A stretch of 51,539 nt of DNA from Chroococcidiopsidaceae cyanobacterium CP_BM_ER_R8_30 (GTDB taxonomy: Bacteria; Cyanobacteriota; Cyanobacteriia; Cyanobacteriales; Chroococcidiopsidaceae), in contig JAFASY010000039.1 of assembly GCA_019244235.1 (NCBI GenBank), forward strand, positions 1-51,539. The letters are read 5' to 3'. Below, one piece after another: positions 43,740 to 51,539 of the stretch (the stretch's first letter is position 1; the number at the start of each line of letters is the position of its first letter). The position numbers were made by a program, and so were the translations under genes. The notes under the pieces are model-generated. The model searched no databases. It saw only the letters and a program-made list of their open reading frames with translations, and was not told the DNA's origin.

Positions 43740-44051
43740 ATGGCAGCATTATCTCTGAGCGTTTCTACAGTCAAGCCGTTAGGCGATCGCGTTTTCGTTA
43801 AAGTCAGTGCGTCCGAGGAAAAAACCGCTGGTGGTCTCTATTTACCAGAGACTGCGAAAGAAAAACCCCAAGTTGGGGAGGTAGTAGCCGTTGGTCCCGG
43901 TAAGCGGAATGATGACGGTTCGCGGCAAGAACTGGAAGTAAAAGTAGGAGACAAAGTCCTCTACTCTAAGTACGCAGGTACAGATGTCAAACTTGGCACA
44001 GACGAATATGTCTTGCTTTCAGAGAAAGATATTCTTGCCTCTGTTGCATAG
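43740..44051 (+). CDS. groES: Co-chaperonin GroES
   Basis: 103 residues. It forms the seven-membered lid of the GroEL folding chamber. [12 protein letters not shown] (near 11), the mobile-loop region [26 protein letters not shown] (in pieces, 28-55) and [17 protein letters not shown] are all present. ATG at 43740, just downstream of CIRCE and K-box. It is followed 82 bases later by groEL in the same operon. Confidence 0.97.
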   Translation: MAALSLSVSTVKPLGDRVFVKVSASEEKTAGGLYLPETAKEKPQVGEVVAVGPGKRNDDGSRQELEVKVGDKVLYSKYAGTDVKLGTDEYVLLSEKDILASVA

Positions 44052-44106
44052 AACAAAAAAGCCTGTAGTTGAACTCTAGCTTTAACTTTCATCTTTGGTT
44101 TCTTAG

Positions 44107-45771
<1,665 letters not shown>

Positions 45772-45797
45772 TCGCGTTCATTAGCGATTAGATAAAG

Positions 45798-45831
45798 TAG
45801 AGGGCAATTCAAGATTGCCCTCTATTTTTTT
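45798..45831 (+). terminator. Intrinsic terminator of the groESL operon
   Basis: TAGAGGGCAAT (45798-45808), loop TCAAG, ATTGCCCTCTA (45814-45824), then TTTTTTT. A perfect 11-base stem with a T-run 27 bases after the groEL stop. Confidence 0.95.
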
Positions 45832-45910
45832 AGCCAATGTAACAAGAGGCAGGAGATCGGAAAGAGAGAATGCCAGCTTCTCCTCTCCCCTACACCCCAC
45901 ACCCTACCAC

Positions 45911-45948
45911 GGACGACACGGGGGCGAGGCTCCCTCGCCCCAACGTCC
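45911..45948. repeat. GC-rich hairpin
   Basis: GGGGCGAGG (45921-45929), loop CTC, CCTCGCCCC (45933-45941), and outer arms GGACG / CGTCC (45911-45915 and 45944-45948). It lies between groEL and the convergent SOUL gene. Its GC content and short loop match the other hairpins of this window, though the core sequence is different. Confidence 0.55.
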
Positions 45949-45969
45949 TCTCCTACACCCTGTTCTTGA

Positions 45970-46587
45970 CTAGCCTGAGGAATTAATCGGAATTTGTACT
46001 TCACTGCGCTTGAGCGCATCCGGGATAAAAGGCGAGTCATAGAAAAAGCGGCGGGGTGGACCAGTAACTTTATAACTAGGATGCTGGATTAACCACGAGC
46101 GCAACAGACTGAGATTTTGCTGATAGCTGTTATAACTATATGGACCCTGAATACCGATACTAACAACTGTCATTGGGGCATGGTCTTCTACCTTAATTCC
46201 TGGAGCAATTTGCTTTGGATGAACCTCTGCGTTGCGATAAAGGAACGATACTTCTGCTTGACCGCGCTCATTAGGCTTACCGCTACCACTTTCCTGCAAA
46301 GTTATAAATGGATAGCGAGTTTCCACTGGAGCAGTCATAGCAATATCGTTTGAGCTAATGTGGCGATATAAAGGTTCAAAAGCTACACTTGTTGCTTCAC
46401 TAAGCTCACCATTATATGTAAACGTGCCAGAGCGGTAGGCAGGATAGTGCTTAACTTCTACTTTTCCAACCGCTGAGGGTGGCGGGAAACCTTCTGGCAA
46501 AGGGGCAGACATGGCTCTGTATACTCCAATTAGAACGATAGGAATCGCTAGGATTCCGAGCAGCAGCAGGAAGTTTTGAAACTTCAT
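45970..46587 (-). CDS. SOUL heme-binding family protein, membrane-anchored
   Basis: 205 residues from the ATG at 46587, which has AGAGGG upstream. One N-terminal hydrophobic segment (about 5-26) anchors or exports the protein. The SOUL/HBP domain follows (about 42-195): VEVKHYPAYRSGTFTYNG, AFEPLYRHISSNDIAMTAPVE (the family's A/SMTxPV signature) and VSFLYRN. Some SOUL proteins bind heme or tetrapyrroles; for cyanobacterial members this is not established. Confidence 0.85.
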   Translation of the reverse strand: MKFQNFLLLLGILAIPIVLIGVYRAMSAPLPEGFPPPSAVGKVEVKHYPAYRSGTFTYNGELSEATSVAFEPLYRHISSNDIAMTAPVETRYPFITLQESGSGKPNERGQAEVSFLYRNAEVHPKQIAPGIKVEDHAPMTVVSIGIQGPYSYNSYQQNLSLLRSWLIQHPSYKVTGPPRRFFYDSPFIPDALKRSEVQIPINSSG

Positions 46588-46660
46588 CATCCCTCTGTTT
46601 TGCAACACGATCCAGATATCTTAATCATAGATATAGATACTGATAAAGAGATTGAAAATT

Positions 46661-47443
46661 ATGTCGCATCCATCCAGTACCTCCCCCAAAACCTTTCAAG
46701 TTGATACTTTATCAGTACAGGTTTACAATTTGGCAACCGAAATGGCACTTGCCTCGGCACAACTCGCACAAAACTATTTGCAGGAGATTCTCAGCCAACA
46801 GGCTAAAGCTACGATCATTTTGGCAACTGGCAACTCACAAATCAAATTTCTTGAAGCTTTGATCGCCTTGGGGGGAGTAGATTGGTCACGAGTTACCTTT
46901 TTCCATCTAGATGAATATCTGGGAATTGACGCTAATCATGCCGCTAGTTTCCGTCACTACTTAAGCGAACGGGTTGAGAAGCGAGTGAATCCGGCAATAT
47001 TTCACTATATAGAAGGTGATGCGCTACAACCGTTGGATGAATGTGAGCGTTACGCTAAACTTTTGCAGATGCAACCAATAGACCTCTGTTGCCTTGGTAT
47101 TGGAGAGAACGGACACCTGGCTTTTAACGAGCCATCTGTCGCGGCATTCGATGACCCTCGCAGCGTGAAACTGGTGAAACTAGAATTAGCAACACGTGAG
47201 CAACAGGTGAACGAAGGTCATTTCCCTGGGCTTGAAGCTGTTCCCCAATATGCCTTTACGCTAACGCTCTCAATGCTTTGCACCGCTAAGAAAATCATTT
47301 GCTTAGCGCCAGAAAAACGCAAGGCAAAGGTGTTGTTTGAAATGCTGCGGGGGGTAAGCTACAGAGCAATTCCAGCTTCAGTCCTCCGGACGCAAGCTCA
47401 AGCAACGTTGTTTCTAGATGCCGATGCGGCTAGCCTCCTTTGA
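46661..47443 (+). CDS. nagB: Glucosamine-6-phosphate deaminase
   Basis: 260 residues from the ATG at 46661 (MSHPSSTSPK). It converts glucosamine-6-phosphate to fructose-6-phosphate and ammonia. Motifs: LATGNSQIKFLEAL (phosphate loop, near 52), FFHLDEYLGI (catalytic Asp, near 85) and CLGIGENGHLAFNEP (near 145). The related 6-phosphogluconolactonases lack the FHLDEY and NGHLAFNEP combination, so NagB is favoured. Confidence 0.9.
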   Translation: MSHPSSTSPKTFQVDTLSVQVYNLATEMALASAQLAQNYLQEILSQQAKATIILATGNSQIKFLEALIALGGVDWSRVTFFHLDEYLGIDANHAASFRHYLSERVEKRVNPAIFHYIEGDALQPLDECERYAKLLQMQPIDLCCLGIGENGHLAFNEPSVAAFDDPRSVKLVKLELATREQQVNEGHFPGLEAVPQYAFTLTLSMLCTAKKIICLAPEKRKAKVLFEMLRGVSYRAIPASVLRTQAQATLFLDADAASLL

Positions 47444-47760
47444 TTTTTACAACAAAATACCAATGGCAATTTTACCTCTAGAACTGGTCGATCAAAGCTG
47501 CTATCCTATAGAGAAACACCCCGTCTTTGGTGAAGAAAATGCTGAGGGGAAGGTTGTAGAACATCTTAAGAGTTTGACTGCTCTCGGTCAACAGCTGATG
47601 AAACCTTGTTGTTGGCACTGAGATGCTAATTACTTTTTGGTATTTGTAATAGACCCGCAACTTCGCTCTAAAAAAAGATATTGAGGTAGTTTTAGTTGCG
47701 CTTTTAATCCCCTCGATTTATGTTGTAATAGGGATATGATTATTGCATAAGGATTAGGCA

Positions 47761-48144
47761 ATGGCAGAAACTGCAACTTCCCCATTAACAGGAAAAGCAC
47801 TTCTTCAAAAGGTAAAGGGCAGCGACTTGCCCCGGAGAGACCTAGCAAAAGAGTGCGGCTATTACACAGAGACCAAGTCAGGTGCTAAGAGGGTCAACCT
47901 GAGTGAATTCTATAATGCTGTACTGGCAGCAAAGGGCGTAGAGCTAGAACCAGAGGGAACAAAAGATGGACGAGGAAGAGAGGCTAGCTATCGGGTTAGT
48001 GTCCACAAAAATGGCTCGATTGTCATTGGTGCTAATTACACTCAATCAATGGGACTACAGCCAGGAGATGAGTTTGAAATTAAACTCGGCTATAAACACA
48101 TTCGTCTGATTCAGAGCGATAGTGATAGAACTGAAGAGGTTTAG
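47761..48144 (+). CDS. Cyanobacterial AbrB-type transcriptional regulator (cyAbrB)
   Basis: 127 residues. It is the cyanobacteria-specific AbrB form, with the DNA-binding AbrB-like fold at the C-terminus (SYRVSVHKNGSIVIGANYTQSMGLQPGDEFEIKLG, in pieces, about 80-115) and a conserved N-terminal half (LTGKALLQKVK, CGYYTETKSGAKRVNLSEFYNAVLAA). These proteins act as nucleoid-associated global regulators of carbon and nitrogen metabolism, hydrogenase and toxins. The N-terminal TGKALLQKVK and DGRGREASYRV resemble cyAbrB1, but I am not sure of the paralog. ATG at 47761 preceded by AAGGA. Confidence 0.9.
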   Translation: MAETATSPLTGKALLQKVKGSDLPRRDLAKECGYYTETKSGAKRVNLSEFYNAVLAAKGVELEPEGTKDGRGREASYRVSVHKNGSIVIGANYTQSMGLQPGDEFEIKLGYKHIRLIQSDSDRTEEV

Positions 48145-48211
48145 CAAGAAAGCTCATTTCCTGCTAGGGATGGGATAGATTGCCAATAACTTTAGGTGGC
48201 TGGAGGAGGCT

Positions 48212-48233
48212 TCTCTTAAAGACCTTTAAGAGA
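48212..48233. terminator. Hairpin downstream of the AbrB gene
   Basis: TCTCTTAAAG (48212-48221) pairs with CTTTAAGAGA (48224-48233) about 70 bases after the AbrB stop and before the convergent aldo/keto reductase. No T-run follows; likely a terminator by position only. Confidence 0.4.
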
Positions 48234-48338
48234 GTAGTGATGGGTGATTAGGCTAGAAGGAACAAAAAACTCCTAATAAGAAAACTTTAGACGAAGTGTC
48301 TGGATACCCATCATGCAGGCTGAATATTATTTATTCTC

Positions 48339-49403
48339 TCAGCCCAGCCACTGTGGATGTTGAGCTGTGCTGTCAAAGTGGCTGGTGGTCTTGAAGAGTT
48401 CATATTGACCGTTAGCAGCCGCTGTAGCAGTTCGCTCTAGTAATGCCGCAACTTGTTCTTCACTCAACGGCTTAAACGTTCGCACGACCTCAAAGGCTTG
48501 GTTGAGGATTGGCATGCTATCAATGCCTGTAATTACCGTTGAAGTCGGCAAATTCATCGAGTAGTGCAGGCATTCGATTGCTGTAACAGTGTTACTTTTT
48601 AGGATGAACTGACTGCCTATAGATTTCATCCCTAGCACGCCGATTTGATTCTTAACTAATACTGGCAGAACTAGATGCTGGAAACTGCGAAAGTGGGCAT
48701 CCATAACATTAAGCGGCATCTGCACCGTATCAAACCGGAAGTTATGTTTGGCAGCGATTTCCAGCATCCTAAGATGCACCAAGGGATCTTTGTGTCCAGT
48801 AAAGCCAATATAACGAACCTTGCCTGACTTTTGGGCATCTAAAAAAGCTTCGATTGCACCGCCAGGAGCAAAGATCCGGTCTGGATCTTCTAAGCGAATG
48901 ACTTCATGAAATTGCAGGAGGTCTACATGATCTGTTTGTAAACGCTGTAGAGATTGATCTATCTGCTGGGCAGCAGCTTCCTGAGTGCGACCATCTATCT
49001 TGGTCATCAAAAAGACCTTTTGGCGATAGCCGCCCTGCAGGGCTTTACCCATCCGAATTTCACTGTCACCGTTGTTATAATCCCAGCTATTGTCCATGAA
49101 ATTGATGCCGCCATCAATGGCGCTGCGGATAATTCTGATGCTCTCCTGCTCGTCTTTCTGCGTACCAATGTGGAAACCACCTAAGCCAAGGACAGAAACT
49201 TTTTCACCTGTACGCCCCAGTGTTTTGTAGAGCATCTCGCCACTTCTCGTTAAGTTGTGAGAGGTTGCCGCAGAAGGTGCTGCTTGATGAGAGCTGTTCG
49301 CAGCCCTAGATGGCTTGATGAAACTTTCTACAGTTGCTAATCCAGCAGCTACTAGACCTGAAATTGAAGCTGTTTTCAGAAAATTTCGTCTGTTGAAATC
49401 CAT
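48339..49403 (-). CDS. Tat-exported aldo/keto reductase
   Basis: 354 residues from the ATG at 49403 (MDFNRRNFLKTAS). RRNFLKT plus a hydrophobic stretch and cleavage region near SRAA (about 4-36) is a twin-arginine signal, so the folded protein is exported. The aldo/keto reductase barrel follows: KTLGRTGEKVSVLGLGG (near 60), catalytic Asp and Tyr in NFMDNSWDYNNGDSEIRMG, Lys in FLMTKID, and His in LLQFHEV. These enzymes reduce carbonyls with NADPH; export with a nicotinamide cofactor is unusual and parallels the Tat-exported oxidoreductase at 20490. Substrate unknown. Confidence 0.88.
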   Translation of the reverse strand: MDFNRRNFLKTASISGLVAAGLATVESFIKPSRAANSSHQAAPSAATSHNLTRSGEMLYKTLGRTGEKVSVLGLGGFHIGTQKDEQESIRIIRSAIDGGINFMDNSWDYNNGDSEIRMGKALQGGYRQKVFLMTKIDGRTQEAAAQQIDQSLQRLQTDHVDLLQFHEVIRLEDPDRIFAPGGAIEAFLDAQKSGKVRYIGFTGHKDPLVHLRMLEIAAKHNFRFDTVQMPLNVMDAHFRSFQHLVLPVLVKNQIGVLGMKSIGSQFILKSNTVTAIECLHYSMNLPTSTVITGIDSMPILNQAFEVVRTFKPLSEEQVAALLERTATAAANGQYELFKTTSHFDSTAQHPQWLG

Positions 49404-49555
49404 CACTTATCTCTCAAGATGTTAGAACTTAATCTACAGCTTGACACTAAGCAAGGTCAGGAGTGATCGCCTCCCACTTTAGGCATAGCCACAGCAGTAA
49501 GTTCAATTTCCTTGTTGACGTCGACGAAGCATCATATCGTTGCTCCCGGAGGTTC

Positions 49556-49981
49556 CTACGAGTGAGAACGTTGACCAGCTTGGGGTAGATGAATTCTAGG
49601 TCCTGTGGTTTGGGAATGACTCTGCAAGGTGAATAAGAAAGCTAAACCCAAAAGCCCTAGCAGCACAAGCAAGGCTTGGCGGCGCTTTAACCAGTTTTTT
49701 GTAGCAAATGCTAAGTTACCAGAAACACGGCGCTGCTCTGCCTCAATCTGGCGAGAATTTTGATAGAGAGTACACTCCCTAGCGTAGGGACGTTGAGGAA
49801 ATGTACAAGTGTCATCTGCATGGTAAGTACAGCTCTGGCACAAAGATTCTTCCCCTGTCGCATGATGCAAAGGAATACCAGGGTGACCGTAAGCCTTTAG
49901 AGGCGTGCGGCAATAAGGACAGGTAACTGCTTGAGCGTCAACAGTTTGATGGCAATGGGGACAGGAGGCAGTATCCAACAA
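49556..49981 (-). CDS. Zinc-ribbon membrane protein
   Basis: 141 residues. A zinc ribbon (CPHCHQTVDAQAVTCPYC, about 7-24) is followed by a second cysteine cluster (CQSCTYHADDTC and C later, about 48-70) and a single membrane segment near the C-terminus (ALLVLLGLLGLAFLFTL, about 103-120). The N-terminus is probably cytosolic. Similar proteins are conserved in cyanobacteria without an assigned function. ATG at 49979-49981. Confidence 0.8.
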   Translation of the reverse strand: MLDTASCPHCHQTVDAQAVTCPYCRTPLKAYGHPGIPLHHATGEESLCQSCTYHADDTCTFPQRPYARECTLYQNSRQIEAEQRRVSGNLAFATKNWLKRRQALLVLLGLLGLAFLFTLQSHSQTTGPRIHLPQAGQRSHS

Positions 49982-50054
49982 TCTGTAGAAAGTATAACTA
50001 CCTCGATCTTACCCAACTAGCTTTTTGCTAGCAATGCAGGTCCTCCTACATGGG

Positions 50055-50357
50055 CTAAGAGTATTTACGGACTTGATACTCATCCGACTCAGACACACAG
50101 TAAGTGTTTCCCATCTGTTGCGCAAACTTTTTTTCAGTCGCATCTAGCAGCCTCTGGGGAATCGCACTCTGTTGTTCGTGGCTTTCCCACTGAATAACTA
50201 GAATAACCTCCGTGGTATTGTTGGGATTGATCCACACCTCTTTACCAAGGAAACCAGAGCAGCTAGCGAGAACAGTTGTCCAAATCTCTGCAGCCTTCTG
50301 AATGAATTTCTCCCGTAGTTCAGGGACCACTTTAAACTTTAAAAACTCTATAATCAC
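50055..50357 (-). CDS. TIGR03792 family protein
   Basis: About 100 residues from the GTG at 50357 (VIIEFLKFKV), which has AAAGAG upstream and fits the family's usual start; an ATG 14 codons earlier is also in frame. Family hallmarks: FLKFKVVPELREKFIQKAAEIW, in pieces, GFLGKEVWINPN, and the C-terminal EYQVRKYS. It is related to dimeric alpha/beta-barrel (ABM-like) proteins and restricted to cyanobacteria as far as I recall; the function is unknown. Confidence 0.8.
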   Translation of the reverse strand: MIIEFLKFKVVPELREKFIQKAAEIWTTVLASCSGFLGKEVWINPNNTTEVILVIQWESHEQQSAIPQRLLDATEKKFAQQMGNTYCVSESDEYQVRKYS

Positions 50358-50493
50358 GCTGGTTACTCTTTTGGTTTGGCAAAACCGTACGCATGACATC
50401 AAATTTGCCAGAATAGAATTGTAAGCTATGGCAATCTTGCTTTAAGCATAGCTAGTTCTTTGTTGAACTTCCCTTAAGTCACAGGAAGACCGC

Positions 50494-50820
50494 ATGGACA
50501 GCAACAACTGGATGAAGCAGCTATTGATGCTCGGTATTGGCACAACATCTTTGGCCGCCGAGAAAATCCGGGAGGTAAGCGATGAATGGGTGAAGGATGG
50601 CAAGCTCAATCCTGAGCAGGCAAAGGCGTTTATGGATGATATGATGCAGCAGCTCAAGTCAGAGCAAGGCGGCTTTGAAAGTCAGCTACAGCGGCAGATG
50701 CGGAATATGCTGCAAGATCTGGGTGTTCCTCGCCAATCAGAGATGGATGAGCTACGGGGTCGCATTGACCGTTTAGAGCGGCAGGTGCGTGACTTAGAAA
50801 ACAAACTCTGGCGGCGTTGA
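50494..50820 (+). CDS. Phasin-like coiled-coil protein
   Basis: 108 residues: a short hydrophobic N-terminal helix (WMKQLLMLGIGTTSLAAEKI) followed by a long amphipathic helix, with a C-terminal coiled coil (MDELRGRIDRLERQVRDLENKL in pieces). It resembles phasin/polyhydroxyalkanoate granule-associated proteins (family of PhaI/PhaF type), which coat storage granules, but small coiled-coil proteins of this shape have other uses too. AGGAAG precedes the ATG at 50494. Confidence 0.65.
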   Translation: MDSNNWMKQLLMLGIGTTSLAAEKIREVSDEWVKDGKLNPEQAKAFMDDMMQQLKSEQGGFESQLQRQMRNMLQDLGVPRQSEMDELRGRIDRLERQVRDLENKLWRR

Positions 50821-50884
50821 TGTCGCCGAAAAATTGCGGTCGAGATTGAACTCACGACCTAGTGTACAATTGATGCCTGAACTC

Positions 50885-50920
50885 AAAGGCCAGCCGGAGT
50901 GGAACCCCGGCTACTGCTTT
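50885..50920. repeat. GCCGG-core hairpin after the phasin-like gene
   Basis: AAAG (50885-50888) ... CTTT (50917-50920) and AGCCGG (50892-50897) / CCGGCT (50907-50912) can pair. The order CAAAGG..CAGCCGGAGT..GGCT..TGCTTT closely resembles the palindrome at 35868-35910, so it is a diverged member of the same family. It may double as a terminator. Confidence 0.55.
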
Positions 50921-51045
50921 CTTGCCAGCTCAACCTCACAAAGCTTGTAGAGCCCTATGGTTCGCTCTTGATCTGTGAAGCGAGTAGTTCTTCCCTAGGC
51001 TTGGCAATGGGGAAGGACACAACAACTCATTAGGGAGGAATAATT

Positions 51046-51539
51046 TTGAGGAGAATTTTGATTAAATTGGGATTCATGCTGTGTGTCCTAGTTTTGGTGT
51101 TAGCCCAAGTCGGGGGTCAACATAACTCATCACTTGCAGACCAACTGCATGAGACTACACTAGCAGAGCTGTTCGTGCCAAAGAGCAGTTATGCGAGTGA
51201 TAACAATAACCTAATTGCGAGCAATAACATGTCTGATGCTAATAATGTCGTGACGACGCCTTCTGGACTTAAGTACATTGACCTCAAAGAAGGCACTGGG
51301 GCAACTCCCAAAACTGGTCAGACAGTTGTAGTCCACTACATCGGCACTTTGGAAGATGGCACCAAGTTTGATAGCTCTCGCGATCGCGGTCAGCCTTTCT
51401 CATTCAAACTTGGTGTTGGACAGGTGATCAAAGGCTGGGATGAAGGGATCAGCACTATGAAAGTTGGTGGGCGTCGTCAGTTAATTATTCCGCCGGAGCT
51501 AGGCTACGGTGCTCGGGGAGCTGGTGGTGTGATTCCACC
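51046..51539 (+). CDS. FKBP-type peptidyl-prolyl isomerase, exported (3' end outside window)
   Basis: The frame is open from a TTG at 51046 (AGGGAGG about 7 bases upstream) to the window edge, 164 codons. A signal segment ([12 protein letters not shown]-like hydrophobic stretch, about 5-25) is followed by an Asn/Ser-rich linker. The FKBP domain starts near residue 75 ([13 protein letters not shown]) with [22 protein letters not shown], in pieces, [12 protein letters not shown] and [13 protein letters not shown]. It catalyses cis-trans proline isomerisation in the periplasm or thylakoid lumen. Its usual end is about 20 residues beyond the window. Confidence 0.92.
   Translation, partial: MRRILIKLGFMLCVLVLVLAQVGGQHNSSLADQLHETTLAELFVPKSSYASDNNNLIASNNMSDANNVVTTPSGLKYIDLKEGTGATPKTGQTVVVHYIGTLEDGTKFDSSRDRGQPFSFKLGVGQVIKGWDEGISTMKVGGRRQLIIPPELGYGARGAGGVIP

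Noticed and set aside
47463-47621. 52-codon ORF starting MAILPLELVDQ, faintly like the start of an Sm-like (LSm5) protein
   Set aside because: Only the first ten residues resemble it; the rest lacks the Sm motifs. There is no ribosome site and the frame opens just after nagB, so coding is not supported.

Overview
The window looks like a chromosomal segment of a cyanobacterium. The octamer GCGATCGC (HIP1) is scattered through it, inside genes and between them. Gene content also fits: a P-II protein with the cyanobacterial sequence, a cyanobacterial AbrB, DUF2949, TIGR03792, DUF29 and Uma2 proteins, fused CbiG-CobJ, and groESL with both K-box and CIRCE. Many proteins resemble those of filamentous or Chroococcidiopsis-like lineages, but I cannot place the genus from the sequence alone.

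Layout. 1-5750: the 5' part of an AMIN-domain amidase gene, a cation/proton antiporter, two unrecognised membrane proteins and a nucleotidyltransferase-like protein. 5800-9960 (minus strand): an orphan antitoxin, a coiled-coil protein, an NAD-dependent epimerase translationally coupled to hemE, and a glycosyltransferase that closely resembles UDP-glucose:tetrahydrobiopterin glucosyltransferase. 9960-16730: a 15-repeat ankyrin protein, DUF2949, a response regulator, lipA, cbiG-cobJ, a Uma2 protein and a broken cytidine deaminase gene. 17050-23350: a ferritin-like protein, a PQQ-type sugar dehydrogenase-like beta-propeller protein, and a plus-strand operon (two tiny leader ORFs, a Tat-exported glucose-fructose oxidoreductase-like protein, a zinc alcohol dehydrogenase and a cupin).

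23470-28880 is a housekeeping core: glnB, def, a DegP-type protease, dnaA, a probable replication origin with eight DnaA boxes in two opposed clusters, and dnaN. 28884-33160 is accessory: an M15-peptidase-like protein, a DUF29 protein, a truncated FinO-like gene and a large methyltransferase of the phosphorothioation-associated family, with a second copy of that gene's 3' end. 33500-39870 is regulatory (a Crp/Fnr protein, a PAS-cNMP-HTH fusion, CheR-PAS, PAS-receiver) around malQ. 40040-51539 is mostly housekeeping: asnS, a NIL-domain protein, a LuxR-type response regulator, a thioredoxin-like ferredoxin, groES-groEL, a SOUL protein, nagB, AbrB, a Tat-exported aldo/keto reductase, small conserved proteins and the start of an FKBP gene.

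The most interesting non-genic signals are these. (i) A family of short GC-rich hairpins shares a GCCGGAG...CTCCGGC core. One of them sits in frame inside lipA between exact 11-bp direct repeats, as a transposition footprint would. (ii) Twice, at 6186-6964 and 29446-30497, a gene is followed downstream by a small cargo gene and then a diverged second copy of its own 3' end. This suggests insertion by recombination into gene 3' ends. (iii) Two leader ORFs are joined by stop/start overlaps to each other and to the oxidoreductase gene. (iv) The dnaA-dnaN gap contains ordered origin-like structure. There is no rRNA, convincing tRNA, CRISPR array, intact transposase gene or prophage.
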